A stretch of DNA of 64,000 nt from Flavobacterium chilense. Its GTDB lineage: Bacteria; Bacteroidota; Bacteroidia; Flavobacteriales; Flavobacteriaceae. The notes beneath the pieces were generated by a model. That model saw nothing but the letters and a program-made list of their open reading frames with translations. It did no database searches and had not been told where the DNA came from. The stretch spans positions 248,001 through 312,000 of the forward strand of contig NZ_LSYT01000004.1 of the NCBI RefSeq assembly GCF_001602525.1, written 5' to 3'. The first letter of the stretch is position 1. Each line of letters starts with the position of its first letter. Position numbers and translations under genes: made by a program. Positions 26,265 through 32,756 of the stretch are shown here, one piece after another.

Positions 26265-27137
26265 TTAAAAATCCCCATAATACACCTGGAAGCAAGGTAA
26301 TTTTAAGTCATTTCTCCAGGTATCAACTACTTGGTTTCTATCGTCCAGAACAAATTCTACGAAATATTTATCTTTTATAAATTCGTTATAGATTTCGGTT
26401 TTGATGATCGAATCTTTTCGGCTGTCTTGGGTTTTACGCATGATCAGTTCGTCGTATTCGATTTGGTGTTTTTCAAGAAAACGCAATGTTGGGTCTTTGT
26501 ATCGGTCTTCTCTTCCGGAAACCAACAATATCTCATATCCCAGTTTTTTGTAATTTCTCAACACATTTGCCACCGGATCGTTGATCTCATCCTCATCACA
26601 TTTGCTGGCATCAAAAGGATTTCTTCCGTTCATTAGCGCCAGTGTTCCGTCAAGATCACAGATTATGGCTTTTGGCAGTTCAGGATTTTGATCGCAATAT
26701 TCCGGTGAATCTTTAAAAAACTGACGGTGCATTTTTTTAATTACTTTTTCTCCAACCGGTTTTTCTCTTAGCGCATCTCTTTCAATACAAACCGCAAGAT
26801 CTGTATTAACTTCTATAACTTCTACCTCAACCTTTTCGTTGAATTTTGTATTGTATTCGTTCACCAATTGAGAAACACGTTTTAAATTCGTATCAGATAA
26901 ATTTGTATCATCTATAATTATACTTTTCCCTTCTTCAAGAGATTTTACGATTAATAGATCACGAACTTTTTTAACAAATTTTTCATTACTCTGAGAGGTA
27001 ATTCCATTATCAAACATGGCACGCAGATCATCTCTGTTGATTCGTTTGTATGTTTCCGGATTTTCTGCTATTATCTTTTTTGCCAAAGTAGATTTTCCAC
27101 TTCCCGGCAATCCTTTCATTAAAATTACTTTTCTCAT
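26265..27137 (-). CDS. T4-type polynucleotide kinase-phosphatase (RNA end healing)
   Basis: 290 residues, close to T4 Pnkp (301). The start MRKVILMKGLPGSGKST places the P-loop at residues 9-17. Kinase residues continue through IIIDDTNLSDTN and R-rich lid segments. The second half is a HAD phosphatase: CDLDGTLALMNGR, then SGREDRYKDPT and FVLDDRNQVVDTW. Such enzymes phosphorylate 5'-OH ends and remove 2',3'-phosphates from cleaved RNA, making ends for a ligase. The start is 1 bp after the RNA ligase stop, and the pair is read together. Confidence 0.93.
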   Translation of the reverse strand: MRKVILMKGLPGSGKSTLAKKIIAENPETYKRINRDDLRAMFDNGITSQSNEKFVKKVRDLLIVKSLEEGKSIIIDDTNLSDTNLKRVSQLVNEYNTKFNEKVEVEVIEVNTDLAVCIERDALREKPVGEKVIKKMHRQFFKDSPEYCDQNPELPKAIICDLDGTLALMNGRNPFDASKCDEDEINDPVANVLRNYKKLGYEILLVSGREDRYKDPTLRFLEKHQIEYDELIMRKTQDSRKDSIIKTEIYNEFIKDKYFVEFVLDDRNQVVDTWRNDLKLPCFQVYYGDF

Positions 27138-27138
27138 T

Positions 27139-28155
27139 TTATTCTTCTTCTTTATTAAACGGTTTTTCAAATGTTGGACGAATCGTTTTCCAGATAATTT
27201 CTGAGTAATCTTTGCCATTTAACATTGCAAATAAGACTCCCGAATATTTAAATGTAAGGAAATACAAAGCGGTTTCTTTACATGATTCCATAATTTTAAA
27301 ATCCTTTTTGCATTGTGCTTCGATTGCCAGATATTGATTTTCTAAATCACTTTTGGTTTGTTTAACCCAATCGAAAAATTCATCCGGAACCCGTTCCAAA
27401 ATTTCTTCCATGGATTGATTCGTTTTTAAATATTCCCAGATATTCAGATTCGAAACCTGAGTAATGATTCGGTGTAAACGAAGGTATTCATCAAATTTAA
27501 TTTTTATACGAAAATTGTTCGCATATTTAATAATGAAACCTTCTTTGTTGACCAATTCCATTTCTCTTAGAGTCTGAATATCTTTGATTCCGTTGTATTT
27601 TTCAACTATAGGAAAACCTATATCTTCCAGCGGAAATTCGTCTCCTGTTTCGGTATCAATAACTGCCAGCAAAACCAGCTCTTCTGATGCTCCGTAATCT
27701 AAAACAATTCTATTTTCAGGATAAATAATTTCGAACATATAGGTTTTCGTTTTATCCAAAAGTGACCAGGAATTGCTGTATTTTGTATGCAGCATTTCAT
27801 TTGCTTTATCAGACTGGTCACTTGCAAAGGAACCTCTGCTTGCTATAAACGGAACCTCATCGATCCAATATAAAATTCCTAATGAACCATCCATTTTATC
27901 GTACACTTCAAAAGTGGTATCAGGCAGAATTTGATTTTCCATTTCGCCTAAATTGAAAAACTTAGCAAAAGGTCTTGCCACAATATTCAAATCTTTATCT
28001 AAAATTAAACCTCTGCATGCCAGTGTAACCTCATTCCAGATTCTCTCAAACTGAGCACTTTGAGTGTAATTATAAATATATAAATCATGTTTAGGGTGTT
28101 TGTTTACCTTTACATAATTTTTTGAAATCATCTCTTTTAAAAGTGTTGTATTCAT
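27139..28155 (-). CDS. T4 Rnl1-type RNA ligase
   Basis: 338 residues (T4 Rnl1 is 374). The adenylation lysine is K87 in VYDKMDGSLGI. Other ligase motifs are CRGLILD, RPFAKFFNLGE, TYMFEIIYPENRIV, LVLLAVIDTE, EGFIIKY and RIKIKFDEYLRLH. With the adjacent Pnkp it should seal cleaved tRNA or similar RNA using ATP. It has its own upstream 40-bp element shared with the tRNA-like genes (28172-28211), with the ATG 17 bp beyond it. Confidence 0.93.
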   Translation of the reverse strand: MNTTLLKEMISKNYVKVNKHPKHDLYIYNYTQSAQFERIWNEVTLACRGLILDKDLNIVARPFAKFFNLGEMENQILPDTTFEVYDKMDGSLGILYWIDEVPFIASRGSFASDQSDKANEMLHTKYSNSWSLLDKTKTYMFEIIYPENRIVLDYGASEELVLLAVIDTETGDEFPLEDIGFPIVEKYNGIKDIQTLREMELVNKEGFIIKYANNFRIKIKFDEYLRLHRIITQVSNLNIWEYLKTNQSMEEILERVPDEFFDWVKQTKSDLENQYLAIEAQCKKDFKIMESCKETALYFLTFKYSGVLFAMLNGKDYSEIIWKTIRPTFEKPFNKEEE

Positions 28156-28171
28156 TAGTTCTTATCTTTAA

Positions 28172-28211
28172 ACAAAGATTCAAAACTTAGTACGCAATCA
28201 TTCCGCGTAGT
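28172..28211 (-). promoter_or_regulatory. Conserved 40-bp dyad/AATCTTTG element, copy c (before Rnl1)
   Basis: On the minus strand it begins ACTACGC and runs through ATTGCG to AATCTTTGT. It aligns without gaps to copies a (32528-32567) and b (32262-32301). It overlaps the last codons and TGA stop of the nucleotidyltransferase gene. AATCTTTG resembles the TAnnTTTG -7 box, and the dyad is a likely operator. Confidence 0.75.
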
Positions 28212-28938
28212 TAAAATCATTTTCGCCTTCATATTTATATTCAGACGTATTTTTCATTTTTAAACTTCTTTTTTTCAACAGTTTAACGAAATACAAAAGT
28301 TCTTTTTGTAAATCGTTTAAGTTGACATTTTTTTCCCTGAAAATATATTTTTGCAATTCAGGAAAACAATCTGCAATTTGATTTTTAGTATACAGTTCTT
28401 TTCCTTCCTGAAGTGCTATGCATTGCCCTAACTGAAAAGCGATTGATTTTATGATATCACTGTTATTTTTTCCTTTTCCGAAAGAAACAATTTTTGTTAA
28501 ATCCAGTTTTTGCAGAACATTCATTTTTTCAGAGAGACTTCCTTTTAAAGCATTTTTTACCAAAACCCGATATTCGGTTTTACTTGCAAAAGACAAAATC
28601 ATACGCATGCTTCTTAAAAATTTCAAATCGACATCACGCACCAAAAGTTTTGTAATTTGATTTTCCTGATTTTGTTTATGAAAATCATAGGTATAAAACA
28701 AAGCATTATTTAGTTCATCCGTTGTTCCTTTGTACACTTCTGTTAAATGTCCGTTTTTACAAACGGCAAGATTGGTATTCAGTTCTTTTTCCGGAAAAAA
28801 TGAAGTGATTGATTCGCTTAACTTTTTTGATAATGAAAGCTTCTCTAAAATCGTTTCGGGCATTTTTTGAATAAAGAAAACCAAATCGACATCAAATGAA
28901 TTTTCAGATCCGAATATTTGATAGATTGGTGTGGTCAT
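28198..28938 (-). CDS. Pol-beta-like nucleotidyltransferase of RNA-repair operons
   Basis: 246 residues. IFGSENSFDVDLVFF near the start has the GS...DxD pattern of nucleotidyltransferases. The rest is mostly helical. Surveys of bacterial RNA-repair operons describe a nucleotidyltransferase that accompanies diverse ligases; this gene fits that place and size. It could rebuild or mark 3' ends, for example by CCA-like addition. Its start overlaps the SUKH stop by 4 bp (ATGA), giving coupled translation. Its 3' end contains the Rnl1 promoter element. Confidence 0.72.
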   Translation of the reverse strand: MTTPIYQIFGSENSFDVDLVFFIQKMPETILEKLSLSKKLSESITSFFPEKELNTNLAVCKNGHLTEVYKGTTDELNNALFYTYDFHKQNQENQITKLLVRDVDLKFLRSMRMILSFASKTEYRVLVKNALKGSLSEKMNVLQKLDLTKIVSFGKGKNNSDIIKSIAFQLGQCIALQEGKELYTKNQIADCFPELQKYIFREKNVNLNDLQKELLYFVKLLKKRSLKMKNTSEYKYEGENDFNYAE

Positions 28939-29480
28939 AATTGTAATCTCATAAGTTCATATTTTAAATATTCCCTCAAATTATATCCAAACATAATAAT
29001 ATCGGCACCCCAGACAGAAATAACCGGCGATAGATATTTATCTTCAAAAACCACCAGAACACGATGATGATGCATTGGTATGTACCCTACTATTTTTGAA
29101 ACATCAAAACCAGCCTCGGTTAAAACACTTTCTGCTTCAATTTTATTATCATTAAGCTCCTCAATGATCCATCTCGATTTTTCGTAATCTTCAGGATATT
29201 GATAAAAGAAATGATCCTCAGAATATTCTATATCTGATTCATCCTCCGGATTAATTGAAATGGTTGGTCTATCTAAATTAGAAAAAAGCAAAAGCATTTC
29301 TCTATATTCCCAGGGAAAATCAAATCCAAACAATATTTGCAATTGATCAATTTCTTTTCTGCTGATACCGTTTACAAGTTTACTACCAGGTTGAATTTGA
29401 AATCCGTAAATATCATTGTAAAGTTTTATTTTTTGAAGCCTCTTTTCTATTTTATATTTAAGGTCTTTGATTGTCATCAT
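28935..29480 (-). CDS. SUKH-fold (SMI1/KNR4) protein
   Basis: 181 residues. GISRKEIDQLQILFGFDFPWEYREML, then the acidic DESDIEYSEDHFFY and late VVFEDKYLSPVISVWGADI fit the SMI1/KNR4 fold. Such proteins often act as immunity or scaffold factors in toxin systems. It lies between the RING/TerD-like gene and the nucleotidyltransferase, overlapping the latter by 4 bp. An immunity role against an RNase is possible but not shown. Confidence 0.75.
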   Translation of the reverse strand: MMTIKDLKYKIEKRLQKIKLYNDIYGFQIQPGSKLVNGISRKEIDQLQILFGFDFPWEYREMLLLFSNLDRPTISINPEDESDIEYSEDHFFYQYPEDYEKSRWIIEELNDNKIEAESVLTEAGFDVSKIVGYIPMHHHRVLVVFEDKYLSPVISVWGADIIMFGYNLREYLKYELMRLQL

Positions 29481-29493
29481 CTTTCTATTTTTT

Positions 29494-29531
29494 AAATAAA
29501 AACCACGAACTCAATTAAGAATCCGCGGTTT
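29494..29531 (-). terminator. Hairpin with T run after the RING/TerD-like gene
   Basis: On the minus strand AACCGCG/CGTGGTT pairs (one wobble) around a 16-nt loop, followed by TTTTTATTT, 7 bp after the stop. A partial terminator or attenuator would lower expression of the downstream SUKH and repair genes. Confidence 0.55.
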
Positions 29532-29537
29532 CTGTTT

Positions 29538-31778
29538 TTAATCTATTAATAATTGTGTCACCACTGCCGGATTCATCGCCCATTGTGCTGTGTAAACCTC
29601 ATCGGCAATTTCATTTTCGGTGATTGTTAAACCTTGAGCTTCTGCTTTAAGCTGTAACAAACTACCAATATTCAATTTGCTGTTTAGTTTTGATAACAAT
29701 GCCTGAACACCTTTGAAATCTAAACCACCTACAACCTGACCTCCGAAAGTCATTTCTAACCAAACGATTTCTCTTTTGGCTACATCCAACACTCCAAAAA
29801 CCAAACCTTTGGCAACATTCTGCGTCACACGAACCTGATGATCTACACAAGACGGATCGTAGGCAACACCCGTTTTCTCCGAAATTTTCATCGGATGTTT
29901 GCTGTTCATCCAACCTACGACTAAATTTGGTGTAATACTTCCGTTGCTGTAGGCATTACAAGTAAAAGTCACAAACTTAGCTTTCGCTTTCGCCAATTCG
30001 TCAATATTGATGTTGATATATTCGGCAGTTCCAATTTTATTCGGAATACTTCTGATATCTCCACTATGCTGGCAACCTGTTGTAGTCAATCGGCTGAAAG
30101 AACAAATATCTGAACGATCTTCGTATGCGATATGACAGCTTAAATCCATATCCAGATGCTGTGCTGGCAAATCTTTACCCCATTGCATAAACAGTCGCAC
30201 TTCGTTTCCTTCAACCAGAAAACGTGTTCCCATTAAAGCAACCGGTAAATCCTGAACAGTTTCGCTTCGGTCTCCTATAGAAACCGGAATGTTAAACAAT
30301 TGCGGATCGATATAGATTGTTTTGTTGGTATTCGCAATTTTTGCAAATCGTTTTTTCATAGCTAAAAGACATAATGATTCGATTTGATTTTTCATTGCTT
30401 CTAACTGCACATCATCATACAACTTCAACAAACCATTTGGTTCGATTCGTTTGTTTGTTCCTCCTAATGGTTTCACACTTCTTTGTATGTTTTTATCAAA
30501 ATAATTTTGAGCATACATATTTAATGTAAACACCAATCGAGCCGGAACTTTATCGATGATTTCTTCAAAATGAGCAATAGTTTCCTCTGCTCCAAACCAT
30601 AGCATATTCGAAAATAACGAACGGGCAAATAATCCCGGACGCTGTTTCAATAAGGCAAAAGTCTTATCGGCATCAAATTTCAATCTTGACGAATCTACTT
30701 TGCTTTGCCAAACATCATAGACCTGGTTATAAAATACATCCATTAAAAAATTCAATTTCTCAAACCCTTTTCTTTTGCTGTATTCTGCCAAACGCAACGC
30801 TCGGATAAAACGAACCCACATTCTTCTTTTTGGATGCATCGTTTCGCACATTGCTTCAACATCCATATTCATGTTGTTTAACCAATTTGCCACCATTAAA
30901 CATTCTTTTCGGGAATATTTCAATTTTAAGTCTTTTTGAGCTGCAATTTTTGCTTTCGCACTTGCATCCATAAATTCATAAAAATGTGTTTCGCTTTTTG
31001 CTGTTCTCTTTACAATAGTTTTAGGCTCGATAATTTGTAACAATCCAGTGTTTTTATACCATAAATATCGTAAGATATCGGTTGGCGTTTTTAAAAACTG
31101 AGACGCTTCGGCTTCTTTACCATTTTCGATCAAAAGATCGATTACCAGCATTAAAGTTTCCTTCATTGCTACGTCTGTTTTTGGTAAAGGCAAATATTGC
31201 ATCGCCATTTTTAAACTGTCTACCTGAGTAGCGTCTAAAGCGGTTTTAGATTGCAATAACGATATATAAAAATCATTTAAATCTTTTTCTGACCACAATT
31301 CAAGCATTTTTAATTTGCTTCCTTGTCCGATCTTTTCCAGTTTTCCAAATTCAAACGGAGTTCCACAGAATGGGCAACCGTTGTATCTTTCTAATGGAAA
31401 AGTATTATCCGGAATAATATGTCCGCATTGTAAAGTTGTTCCGTTTTTAGTTTTAAAAACGTTTCCGAAATACGTGATAATATGATCTACAACAGATTCA
31501 CCTGTTGGAATATTCCATTCTTTTACCAATGGCGTCCAGTTTTTATCTGTTCCTAAAACTTCTCTTAGAACTTCTAAAACCTCAACTTTATAATTTGGGT
31601 TAACACTGTTTAAAGCATGTAATAACGGTTCAGAAAATGTAAATCCAAGTTTTGAAACATTCGCTAACAAAACGGATGTTGTTCCTGATAAATTTTTAAC
31701 ATCATTCGCAATCATTTCTGACGGAATGAAAATAGCATTTTGACGTAAACTGATTTTTAATAATTCTTTTGTTTTCAT
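29538..31778 (-). CDS. RING-like/TerD-like large protein (MXAN_6230/SCO0854-type)
   Basis: 746 residues. LQCGHIIPDNTFP followed by YNGCPFCGTPFEF (about 115-145) is a RING- or treble-clef-like zinc site. Residues 200-480 are helical, like TROVE/HEAT scaffolds. Residues 520-640 resemble a TerD beta-sandwich (LDMDLSCHIAYED, CQHSGDIRSIPNKIGTAEYINI). I take it as the scaffold of the RNA-repair set, perhaps the binder of the tRNA-like RNAs encoded just upstream; that binding is inference. Its leader (31779-32260) carries the hairpin array. Confidence 0.75.
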   Translation of the reverse strand: MKTKELLKISLRQNAIFIPSEMIANDVKNLSGTTSVLLANVSKLGFTFSEPLLHALNSVNPNYKVEVLEVLREVLGTDKNWTPLVKEWNIPTGESVVDHIITYFGNVFKTKNGTTLQCGHIIPDNTFPLERYNGCPFCGTPFEFGKLEKIGQGSKLKMLELWSEKDLNDFYISLLQSKTALDATQVDSLKMAMQYLPLPKTDVAMKETLMLVIDLLIENGKEAEASQFLKTPTDILRYLWYKNTGLLQIIEPKTIVKRTAKSETHFYEFMDASAKAKIAAQKDLKLKYSRKECLMVANWLNNMNMDVEAMCETMHPKRRMWVRFIRALRLAEYSKRKGFEKLNFLMDVFYNQVYDVWQSKVDSSRLKFDADKTFALLKQRPGLFARSLFSNMLWFGAEETIAHFEEIIDKVPARLVFTLNMYAQNYFDKNIQRSVKPLGGTNKRIEPNGLLKLYDDVQLEAMKNQIESLCLLAMKKRFAKIANTNKTIYIDPQLFNIPVSIGDRSETVQDLPVALMGTRFLVEGNEVRLFMQWGKDLPAQHLDMDLSCHIAYEDRSDICSFSRLTTTGCQHSGDIRSIPNKIGTAEYININIDELAKAKAKFVTFTCNAYSNGSITPNLVVGWMNSKHPMKISEKTGVAYDPSCVDHQVRVTQNVAKGLVFGVLDVAKREIVWLEMTFGGQVVGGLDFKGVQALLSKLNSKLNIGSLLQLKAEAQGLTITENEIADEVYTAQWAMNPAVVTQLLID

Positions 31779-31802
31779 TTTTTTTAATTTTTAAAATTTA
31801 GA

Positions 31803-31857
31803 TAATGGTGTTTCTGAGTTCTACCTAAAAGAGTTTTGAAGTAAGAAACACTTGACC
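31803..31857 (-). ncRNA. Covarying hairpin unit 5
   Basis: GGTCAA, arm GTGTTTCT, TACTTC, 22 nt, arm AGAAACAC, then CATTA. All eight pairs are Watson-Crick. It is the last unit, 25 bp before the RING/TerD-like start codon. Confidence 0.75.
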
Positions 31858-31871
31858 TGAAATTGGAGTGT

Positions 31872-31924
31872 AAATGGATTAACTAACAAATTATCGGATT
31901 GGAAGAAGTAAGTTAATCTTGACC
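31872..31924 (-). ncRNA. Covarying hairpin unit 4
   Basis: GGTCAA, arm GATTAACT, TACTTC, 20 nt, arm AGTTAATC, then CATTTA. All eight pairs are Watson-Crick, with a stem unlike unit 5. Confidence 0.75.
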
Positions 31925-31947
31925 CTCATTTTTTATTAATGATGATT

Positions 31948-32007
31948 CTAAAACTTGCCGGACTCGAACCGGAGTAACCAATTGTCTGAAGTAAGTTTTA
32001 ATTGACC
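31948..32007 (-). ncRNA. Hairpin unit 3 enclosing a mini tRNA-like RNA
   Basis: GGTCAA, arm TTAAAACT, TACTTC, 32 nt, arm AGTTTTAG (seven Watson-Crick pairs and one G-U). The loop holds a T arm (CCGG-TTCGAGT-CCGG) and a D-loop-like AATTGG. Seen as a tRNA mimic (31950-31999) it has a 7-bp acceptor AAAACTT/AAGTTTT and T arm but no anticodon arm. It starts 9 nt after the tRNA-like RNA at 32017. Confidence 0.7.
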
Positions 32008-32016
32008 ATTAATTGT

Positions 32017-32133
32017 GGAACAGGTGGGATTCGAACCCACGACCCGGACATTAAAAGTGTAAGAAGTAAATTTTGATTGACCTTTGATGGATAATTTCAA
32101 AACTACCTGCTCTAACCGCTGAGCTACTGCCCC
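32017..32133 (-). ncRNA. Interrupted Lys(UUU)-type tRNA-like RNA with ~45-nt insert
   Basis: Acceptor GGGGCAG/CTGTTCC (two G-U), D arm GCTC-AGCGGTTA-GAGC, T arm GTGGG-TTCGAAT-CCCAC. A Lys-type anticodon loop CTTTTAA with ACA/TGT pairs lies near the 3' half. If about 45 nt (from TAGTTTTG to ACTTCTT) are removed, GG and ACA join and the stem becomes GGACA/TGTCC, a perfect tRNA anticodon arm. The insert contains hairpin unit 2: AGTTTTGA, linker with GGTCAA, TCAAAATT, TACTTC (32063-32104). Removal would make a normal-looking tRNA-Lys body of 72 nt. Confidence 0.75.
32063..32104 (-). ncRNA. Hairpin unit 2, permuted, inside the Lys-type tRNA-like RNA
   Basis: GGTCAA, arm TCAAAATT, TACTTC as in the other units, but its partner AGTTTTGA lies upstream rather than downstream, so the stem closes the insert instead of the tRNA side. 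Eight pairs, one G-U. Confidence 0.65.
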
Positions 32134-32157
32134 AATTATGATTATAAAATAAAAAGG

Positions 32158-32212
32158 TAATGGTGTAAGTGTGTACATTGGAAAGTGTTTTCGAAGTAAC
32201 TCAAACTTGACC
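32158..32212 (-). ncRNA. Covarying hairpin unit 1
   Basis: GGTCAA, arm GTTTGAGT, TACTTC, 22 nt, arm ACTTACAC, then CATTA. Seven of eight positions pair (one G-U, one mismatch). Same spacing and 3' flank as unit 5 with a different stem. Confidence 0.65.
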
Positions 32213-32261
32213 TGTTTTATTCTTGTTTTTATTTCTATGAACGTTTGTTTTTTATTTCTGA

Positions 32262-32301
32262 ACAAAGATTTCTAAACTAGTGCGCAATTATTCTGCGTAG
32301 T
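32262..32301 (-). promoter_or_regulatory. Conserved 40-bp dyad/AATCTTTG element, copy b
   Basis: Begins ACTACGCAG, contains AATTGCG, ends AAATCTTTGT on the minus strand. It differs from copy a at five of 40 positions. It lies about 50 bp before hairpin unit 1 and is the likely promoter for the array and the RING/TerD-like operon. Confidence 0.75.
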
Positions 32302-32322
32302 GAAAAATATTTGTTTTTTTGT

Positions 32323-32512
32323 AACCCTGATGAGATTCGAACTCATATTCCCTCTCGGGCATTGCGGCTCTAAATACGCTTCCCTACTTTCCCTAACGAT
32401 TTCGGTGCTTCTGTAAATTCTACCCATTAGTCCGCTCGGGTCTAACCGGAATATCCGCAAACTCTATAGTCAGTAATTTTTCTATAGGCTTTTCCTTTTA
32501 AGCTACAAGGTC
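32323..32512 (-). ncRNA. 190-nt RNA with tRNA-like ends
   Basis: GACCTTG pairs with CAGGGTT (7 pairs, two G-U); TA then D arm GCTT-AAAAGGAA-AAGC at the 5' side; ATGAG-TTCGAAT-CTCAT T arm at the 3' side. Between them, instead of a 17-nt anticodon arm, lie about 140 nt with local hairpins: CTATAG/CTATAG, CGGA-TAT-TCCG, ACCC/GGGT and CCC-GAGA-GGG (GNRA loop). The plan recalls tmRNA, but there is no tag frame or tmRNA ends that I can see. The promoter-like copy a is 16 bp upstream. Confidence 0.7.
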
Positions 32513-32527
32513 TTTCGTTTTGACATT

Positions 32528-32567
32528 ACAAAGATTTCAGAACTACTACGCAATTATTTTGCGTAGT
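32528..32567 (-). promoter_or_regulatory. Conserved 40-bp dyad/AATCTTTG element, copy a
   Basis: The best dyad of the three: ACTACGCAA and TTGCGTAGT are perfect inverted repeats 5 bp apart, followed 12 bp later by AATCTTTG. It sits directly before the 190-nt tRNA-like RNA. Confidence 0.75.
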
Positions 32568-32599
32568 AAAAAAAGAACTCTATATTTGAGTATATGTTT

Positions 32600-32750
32600 A
32601 TTTGATAAAACCGTGTAAGTCCCAGAAGAGCGGCATATTTATAGCCCTTTTTCAAGAATGTATTTTTAAGAGCCCCAGCGGGGTGACATATTTATTAAGC
32701 ATAAGAACCGAAATGTAGCTTCGCCGGAGCTTTCATCAGATTTAAATAAA
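32600..32750. repeat. Intergenic 'agagccccagcggggtgacatatttat' repeat block
   Basis: Several short palindromes (gtcccagaagagcggcatatttata, gagccccagcggggtgacatattta, cttcgccggag) of the family seen at 24425. It marks the boundary between the minus-strand accessory block and plus-strand genes. Confidence 0.6.
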
Positions 32751-32756
32751 AACAAC

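Noticed and set aside
28172..28211. Sigma-54 promoter (as in RtcR-controlled RNA repair)
   Set aside because: No GG-N10-GC pattern at -24/-12 in any of the three copies, and no RtcR-type gene in the window.
32063..32104. Group I or group II intron in the Lys-type tRNA-like gene
   Set aside because: The insert is about 45 nt, far too small, with none of the catalytic core elements.
31803..32212. Retron or diversity-generating element
   Set aside because: No reverse transcriptase gene anywhere in the window.
31948..32460. Minus-strand frames of 62 and 105 codons over the tRNA-like cluster 3
   Set aside because: They overlap structured RNAs and have no coding character.
32323..32512. tmRNA (ssrA)
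   Set aside because: Too short, no tag reading frame, and no tmRNA-type acceptor sequence; only the overall layout is similar.
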